64,000 nucleotides of DNA from Megascapheus bottae (taxonomy: Eukaryota; Chordata; Mammalia; Rodentia; Geomyidae). How positions within the stretch are numbered: the stretch's first letter is position 1; each line of letters opens with the position of its first letter. Location of the stretch: assembly GCA_024803745.1 (NCBI GenBank), contig JANJXV010000002.1:38151001-38215000 (forward strand), written 5' to 3'. Both the position numbers and the translations under genes were made by a program. The notes under the pieces were generated by a model. The model was given only the letters and a program-made list of their open reading frames with translations. It made no database searches and was not told the origin of the DNA. This document shows positions 58,935 to 64,000 of the stretch, piece by piece.

Positions 58935-59156
58935 TCGGGAATTGGTGGCTCATGCCATTAATCCTAGCTACTCAGGAGGCTGGGATCTGAGGATCATGAT
59001 TGAAAGCCAGCTGGGGCAGCAAAGTCCATAAGACTCTTATCTCCAATTAATCACCAAAAAGCTGGAAGTGGAGCTATGGCTTAAGTAAAAGAAGCCTTGA
59101 GTAAAAGAAGCTCAAGGATATCATCTAGGCTCTAAGTTCAAACCCCATAACCATCA
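58935..59156 (+). repeat. B1-Geo dimeric SINE
   Basis: gaattggtggctcatgccat, ctactcaggaggctgggatc, tctccaattaatcaccaaaa, then the Geo half with a small duplication (gaagccttgagtaaaagaag). Ends ccccataaccatcaaa. Confidence 0.88.
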
Positions 59157-59169
59157 AATGAGACTAAAA

Positions 59170-59400
59170 ATGAACATGTGTTATCTGGGGCTCTCCTAGC
59201 AGAGGATTAAAATAGCTCAAAACCTAGGTATATGAGGTAATATAGGATGAGACTAAATGAAAGGAACTTTAGGATATGGAAACAAGAGCTTTAACTTGTG
59301 TGACTGTTGTTTTTACTGTACTATGTTATTTCTCTTCTCTTTTATTGCCCTTGTGGTTAATCTCATATTGTTACTATATCTGACTTTGTTACCTGGTAAA
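59170..59400 (+). repeat. Older L1 3' UTR fragment, forward
   Basis: Ordered resemblance to the L1 tail at 23.7-23.9 kb: ggggctctcctagcagagga, ctcaaaacctaggtatatga, ggatgagactaaatgaaagg, gttaatctcatattgttact, ctgactttgttacctggt. More diverged than that copy. Confidence 0.7.
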
Positions 59401-59569
59401 AAAAGAAATAGAAGATATTTTAAAGTTATTTTATAATTGTTTCATTATCCCTATTTGGGAGTCCAGGGGAGAAATGACAAGGATGCTGTTGTTTTGCAGT
59501 CTTTTCGGCACTATTTCATGTATTTTGGAATTTTATCTGCAGTCTTATCTTGAGTTAGAATTATTTTCT

Positions 59570-59655
59570 TTTTCTTTTTGCTTTAATTTTATTGTCAGGG
59601 TGATGCACAGAGGGATTACCCTTACATACATAAGTCGTGAGTAGAGCCTTCCATT
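59570..59655 (-). repeat. L1 3' terminus, older type
   Basis: tttgctttaattttattgtc, agggtgatgcacagagggat, tacccttacatacataagtc is the complement of an L1 3' end; the adjacent CCTT array occupies the place of its polypurine tract. Confidence 0.6.
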
Positions 59656-59812
59656 CCTCCCTCCCTCTCTCTCTCCCTCCTTCCTTCCTTCCCTTCCCTT
59701 CCTTCCTTCCTTCCTTCCTTCCTTCCTTCCTTCCTTCCTTCCTTCCTTCCTTCCTTCCTTCATCTTCCCTCCCTCCCTCCCTCCCTCCCTTCCTTTTTTC
59801 CTTCTTTCCAAT
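59656..59812. repeat. (CCTT)n/(CCCT)n microsatellite
   Basis: About 20 uninterrupted CCTT units at 59680-59760 flanked by CCCT units. Ser/Phe/Leu frames on the plus strand and Lys/Glu/Gly/Arg frames on the minus strand are artefacts. Confidence 0.95.
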
Positions 59813-59819
59813 ACTAATG

Positions 59820-61905
59820 TCATTTGAATTAGGATTTTTTTATGGGTTTCTTCATGTGGTAGCTTCAGCCTCTAGTTTATCAGATCTCATGATGGTAGCT
59901 TAAAGATCATATCCTATTTAGATATTGAGAATGTCAAATATCCAGTCTATTCCAAAGGTTCTGAGGACTTACCCACCCATACAGTAATTTGCTAAAAGGT
60001 CTCTTGGGAGTTGACATAGAATTATACTCAGAGCTCAGATATATCACTGCCTAAGGGCACAATGATAGAATCATCAAGGAACAAAGGCACAGGGAAAATC
60101 TGGAGAAATTTAGGCACTGACTTTCTTCTCTCCTCTGTTTTCCATTGAGAAGACATACCTCAGATGATGATTTCCCCAGCAGCAAAAATAAGTGCAAAGA
60201 TATGCTCTCCATTTCTGCTCCAAGAAACCTACTAGTGATTCAGTTCTTGTGTGGCATTTCTAGAGCTTCCATACCAAGTTATCACCAATGAATGGCTTGA
60301 ATTGGTAGAAATCTATCCTTTCCCAGTCTCAGAAGCCCTAAATGGCCAATTATGGTGTTAATAAGGTAGATATGCATGGGAATCTGAAGGAGAAATAATT
60401 GAAGGCCCCAAGCTAGCTTCTAGTGGCTGCCAGAAATCCTGTGTCTTCCTTAGCTGTAAGCACATGTTTCTACCCTTCTCTTCATATGCATCTCTGGACT
60501 TTGTCTTACGCTAACAACTATCATTAAATTTAAGGTCCCTTTAACTTCAGGATGAAGATTTCAAGTCAAGATACTTTATTACACCTGTAAAGACTTTTTT
60601 TGCTGAATAAACCAACATTACAAGTTGCAGGGATTTAGAACTTGGACATGAATTTTCTAGGGAGTGATTATTAAACCCACTGTAGCACTGAAGGCTCTTA
60701 TTCAGGGCTAATCACATAGGTACCTTCTGCCTTAGCATGTGCTAAATCTAGAGTCCCCTGAAGAACAGCATGCATTTGCTCTATAACTTGCATTATTTAT
60801 ATAAGCAGTCTATCTGAAGTGAGCCTCTTGTTCCACTTTGGGACCTGTTTGTGTCCTAGTTACCAGCTAGGAGCCAACCTTGCAATTATGCCTTAAAGAT
60901 AAAAGCCTCAAAACCATTAGTTCTTTCCCATACGTTCTATTCCCTTCATCCATCTAAGGCATCTTTACAACAAAAATTATTGTTAGTAAATTGTGGGTCA
61001 GAAACCAAGTTACAGTACTGAGTCCTGAATTAAGTTAGTTGAAATTGGATTTGGCTGGCTAAAATCCGTAGAACCACAAGTTTGTGATTTGGCAAGAACC
61101 ACAGTTGTAAATGCAAAGAATCTGTCTATAAATGGTAGCCAGCTAGCAGCTCCATTTCAGATGGTCCCATCAGAGAATCCACCCCTTTCAAGGGCTGCTC
61201 CATGGAACCCATATGGGCCATTCATTATCCATTGAGGGCAGTGCTAAAATGATCAGCTGTCTCAGAATCTGAGTCTAGTTCATGGAACAAAGATCTCTTC
61301 TGATTTCAGTTTGACACCATGAATTCCAAGACTGGAACAACCCATAGTAGACAATACTGGATTAGCTTAGAATCAAGGCAGGGACAGATGTCTGCACTCA
61401 AAATGAAAGTAATGGGCTTTCTTTCAACCTTGATTTATCAGGTCTGAGAGTCAAGGTGACTCAGCCTTTTAATATGCACATCAGGTTGGAAATGGCTTTG
61501 GCCTTTAAGCCGAAGGCTTTTGATTTCAACAAAAAAACTACTTTTCAAAACTCTGAACATAATACAGTAATGGAGAAGATGGGGCAAATGCCAAGTAAAT
61601 ACAAATAAAAATTTACCAAATACAAGTCAAATTAAAAAAAAAACTATGAACATTTATTTCCAGCTAGAGGTTGTCCCTGTTTTCATGTTTTATCCTTCTC
61701 CCCTACCTGGGGATGCTCCAATAAGTAAAATCCACAGCAAAATCACTGTAATGGAGATTTATTTTAATCCTAAGAAAGTGTTAAATTTCAGTTAACTCAC
61801 CCATGCATGGCAAAAAGTTATATTTTAGTTCTTCTCTGTAGCATTTGTAAAATGCTATATTTTAAATCAAGTGGAATAGTCTCAGAATACACAGCCTTTA
61901 GTATC
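59820..61905. other. Unassigned unique sequence
   Basis: About 2.1 kb without a SINE, L1 tail or simple repeat that I can name. No open frame of note. Confidence 0.5.
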
Positions 61906-61907
61906 TT

Positions 61908-62145
61908 TTTAACCAGTTGTCAGTGGCCCATGCCTATAATCTTAGCTAATGAGGGAGATAATCTGAGGATCATGGTTCAAAGTTAGCCTGGACAATAAAG
62001 TGTGTGAGACTCTTATCTCTAACTGAACCATGAAAAAACCCAGAAGTGGAGCTATAGTTCAAGTGGTAGAGTTCCAGCTTTGAGTGAAATAGCTAAGGAA
62101 TGGCACCCAGACCCTGAGTTCAAGCCCTAGTACAGGTACAAAACA
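61908..62145 (+). repeat. B1-Geo dimeric SINE, diverged
   Basis: accagttgtcagtggcccat, gataatctgaggatcatggt, tctctaactgaaccatgaaa, then the Geo half (gctatagttcaagtggtaga, ccctgagttcaagccctag). Confidence 0.82.
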
Positions 62146-62194
62146 AATATTTTTCACAAATTTTGATTTAAACCTGAGCAGTGTATTCATTATT

Positions 62195-62389
62195 TTTTTT
62201 TTTTTTGCCAGTCCTGGGCTTGAGCTCAGGGCCTGAGCACTGTCCTTGGACTTTCTCAAGGCTAGAGCTCTACCACCTGAGCCTCAGCACCACTTCCGGC
62301 TTTTTTCTATGTATGTGGTACCAAGGAATCGAACCCAGGTCTTCGTGCATGCTAGGCAAGCACTCTACCACTAGGCCAGACTCCCGGCC
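62195..62389 (-). mobile_element. IDL-Geo dimeric SINE, young-looking, full length
   Basis: T run, gccagtcctgggcttgagct, Geo complement, linker ttttttctatgtatgtggta, ID-like half gaatcgaacccaggtcttcg to gccagactcccggcc. A perfect 16-bp target-site duplication, cagtgtattcattatt, lies at 62179-62194 and 62390-62405. Confidence 0.96.
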
Positions 62390-62568
62390 CAGTGTATTCA
62401 TTATTGACAGAGTTAAAATTATAGTTACTGGGAGATGCCAGATGGGATCTCCTAGCCACAGCTCCATTTCAGATGGTTCCATAGCTGCCAGACTTGGGGG
62501 TTGCAGTTAGGCCCAGAGAAAAGGCTTGAATTAGTCCTCTCCTTTTCCCCCTTCTACACATTTTTTCC

Positions 62569-62766
62569 ATTTTTTTTTTTTTGCCAGTCCTGGGATTGAG
62601 CTCAGGACCTGAACACTGTCCTTGGACTTTCTAAAGGCTAGAGTTCTACCACTTGAGCCTCAGCACCACTTTTCTATGTATGAAGGAATCGAACTGAGGA
62701 ATCAAACCTGGATCTTTGTGCATGCTAGGCAAGCACTCTACCACCAGGCCAAACTCCTGGCCCCCA
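62569..62766 (-). repeat. IDL-Geo dimeric SINE
   Basis: T run, gccagtcctgggattgagct, Geo complement, a shortened linker, and the ID-like half, with a small internal repeat (ggaatcgaactgaggaatca) in the ID part. Ends caaactcctggcccccag. Confidence 0.92.
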
Positions 62767-62769
62767 GTT

Positions 62770-64000
62770 TTCCTTTTTGACTGGAGTAGAGAGCTAAATA
62801 TTCTTTATATTTTGATGCCTTCAGGACCCACCCTACAGAACACTTGGGCTGGCTGTTTTGCTTGCCTCTTAGAGAAGGACAAAAAAGGTGAAGCATTACC
62901 CAGGCTTCTCTTCTGACCTCATTTTCCCTAAGAAGGATGAAACAAACGAGTGAACTCAATGCATCAAACTCTCCGGGGATGAATCTATCATTTTCAAGTT
63001 TTATAAGAAGCTTTTATCTCTTACAACCAAAGTATGTGCCAGTGATGCTTTGAATGAGAGGTAACTCCATCATCATCGTCACACCACGATTCTGCCAAAA
63101 TGATGCTGCAGTCATACTTCATTGAATTGGCATTGTCCTAATGAATGCAACAGCTACTGCAATTTTAGAGCTAACCAGACATGTTTGGAGGGTTTTTAGA
63201 GGGAATTCATGCACATATACACTATACTTTTACATATGTATTTGGTGATATTCTTTCCAAATAGTCAACTAGGAGGTTAGAATTCAAGACTTGGAGGAAC
63301 TGAGCAATTGTTCTAGACTCTCAGAAGGAAGCATGTGAACCACAAGTCATCAAGTCTGTACAAAGAGTCTTTGAATAGTAACTTTCCCTTATTAGCTGAG
63401 AGCATGGTTGGAGAGCCAAATTCCCAGCCATTGGTCAAGGGTCAACCTTGTGAGTAGAACCTAAATTTGTAGGTTTATATACTTGTATTACTTTTCTTCA
63501 CATGGTTGCTGAGACAGGAGCATTGGCCTTACTTGATGACTTTGAGGCAATCTTGCCTCAGTTCTCCAACCCTTGCTGGCTATTTAACTGTGTTGTATAG
63601 AACATTGCTCAACAATTAGGATGATGTGGCTTACCTAAATATTTTAAGCTTCTTTTCATGGCAAAGACGTCTTATCTGTTGATTCTAATAGGATCCATTT
63701 TACATCCTGTAATGTGTGGAAAAGTGGAAGTTGAGTTAAATCTCCCATTAGCCTTTGACAGACTTTGAATCCGGATCTCAGAGCTAAGTAGCTTTAACCC
63801 CACTTACTGTCAGCTCTCTGGGTTTATGTCCTCTACCTTCCCCCCATATATTATCCATCATTGCTATTTATTTGAAGAAAGGCATGCGTGGGATAGGGGA
63901 GGGGCTTAAATTGTAGACTTGCAATGCTCTTATTACATGAAGGTGCCCATTCGCTTTTACCTCATCACCGAAACTTTCTTTGCTGAGATTCAGGGCTGAG
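62770..64000. other. Unassigned unique sequence to window end
   Basis: No recognised repeat. The part at about 63010-63200 has complex, non-repetitive sequence that could be a conserved non-coding element. Confidence 0.4.

Noticed and set aside
62181..62510. A 109-codon plus-strand frame
   Set aside because: Mostly antisense translation of an IDL-Geo SINE.

Overview
This is nuclear DNA from a mammal, most likely a rodent of the superfamily Geomyoidea (kangaroo rats, pocket mice, pocket gophers). I see no exon, no intact protein-coding gene, no RNA gene and no CRISPR array; the window reads as intergenic or deep-intronic sequence. The assignment rests on the interspersed repeats. Many copies are a dimeric SINE whose left half is ID-like (tRNA-Ala-derived) and whose right half is the tRNA-like 'Geo' monomer (IDL-Geo, which I recall as restricted to Geomyoidea). 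About equally many are a second dimer with a 7SL/B1-like left half joined to the same right monomer (called B1-Geo here as a working label). Young L1 3' ends, CA/TG microsatellites and rarer old mammalian repeats (MIR, L2-like, L1M) complete the picture. Family names come from memory of consensus structure, not from a search. || Layout. 1-26 kb: SINE-rich, with both dimer classes on both strands, several microsatellites, two polypyrimidine tracts and three nested insertions (SINE in SINE at 6.2-6.7 kb; L1 tail in SINE at 22.1 kb; L1 in SINE at 23.5-24.2 kb). A consensus CTCF motif lies at 12.94 kb beside a 130-bp (TG)n(CG)n tract. 26.3-44.3 kb: an 18-kb stretch with no recognisable dimeric SINE and one old L1M remnant (32.4-33.4 kb); most of it I cannot classify. 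44.3-49.9 kb: SINEs and old L1 tails resume, including a young-looking B1-Geo with a perfect 17-bp target-site duplication. 49.9-58.6 kb: eight L1 3'-end fragments, all on the minus strand; three keep decayed C-terminal ORF2 coding, one is an L1 inside an L1, and two look like SINE-L1 chimeras. 58.6-64 kb: an Alu-monomer-like relic, more SINEs and L1 tails, a CCTT microsatellite, and otherwise unassigned unique sequence. || The only protein-level homology I trust is L1 ORF2, which is dead. Most other open frames are microsatellite, SINE or chance frames. One 149-codon minus-strand frame at 54.2-54.7 kb is unidentified and might be a processed-pseudogene fragment. No operon-like or cooperating gene set exists here; the biology is retrotransposon activity, possible chromatin architecture (CTCF) and possible conserved non-coding elements.
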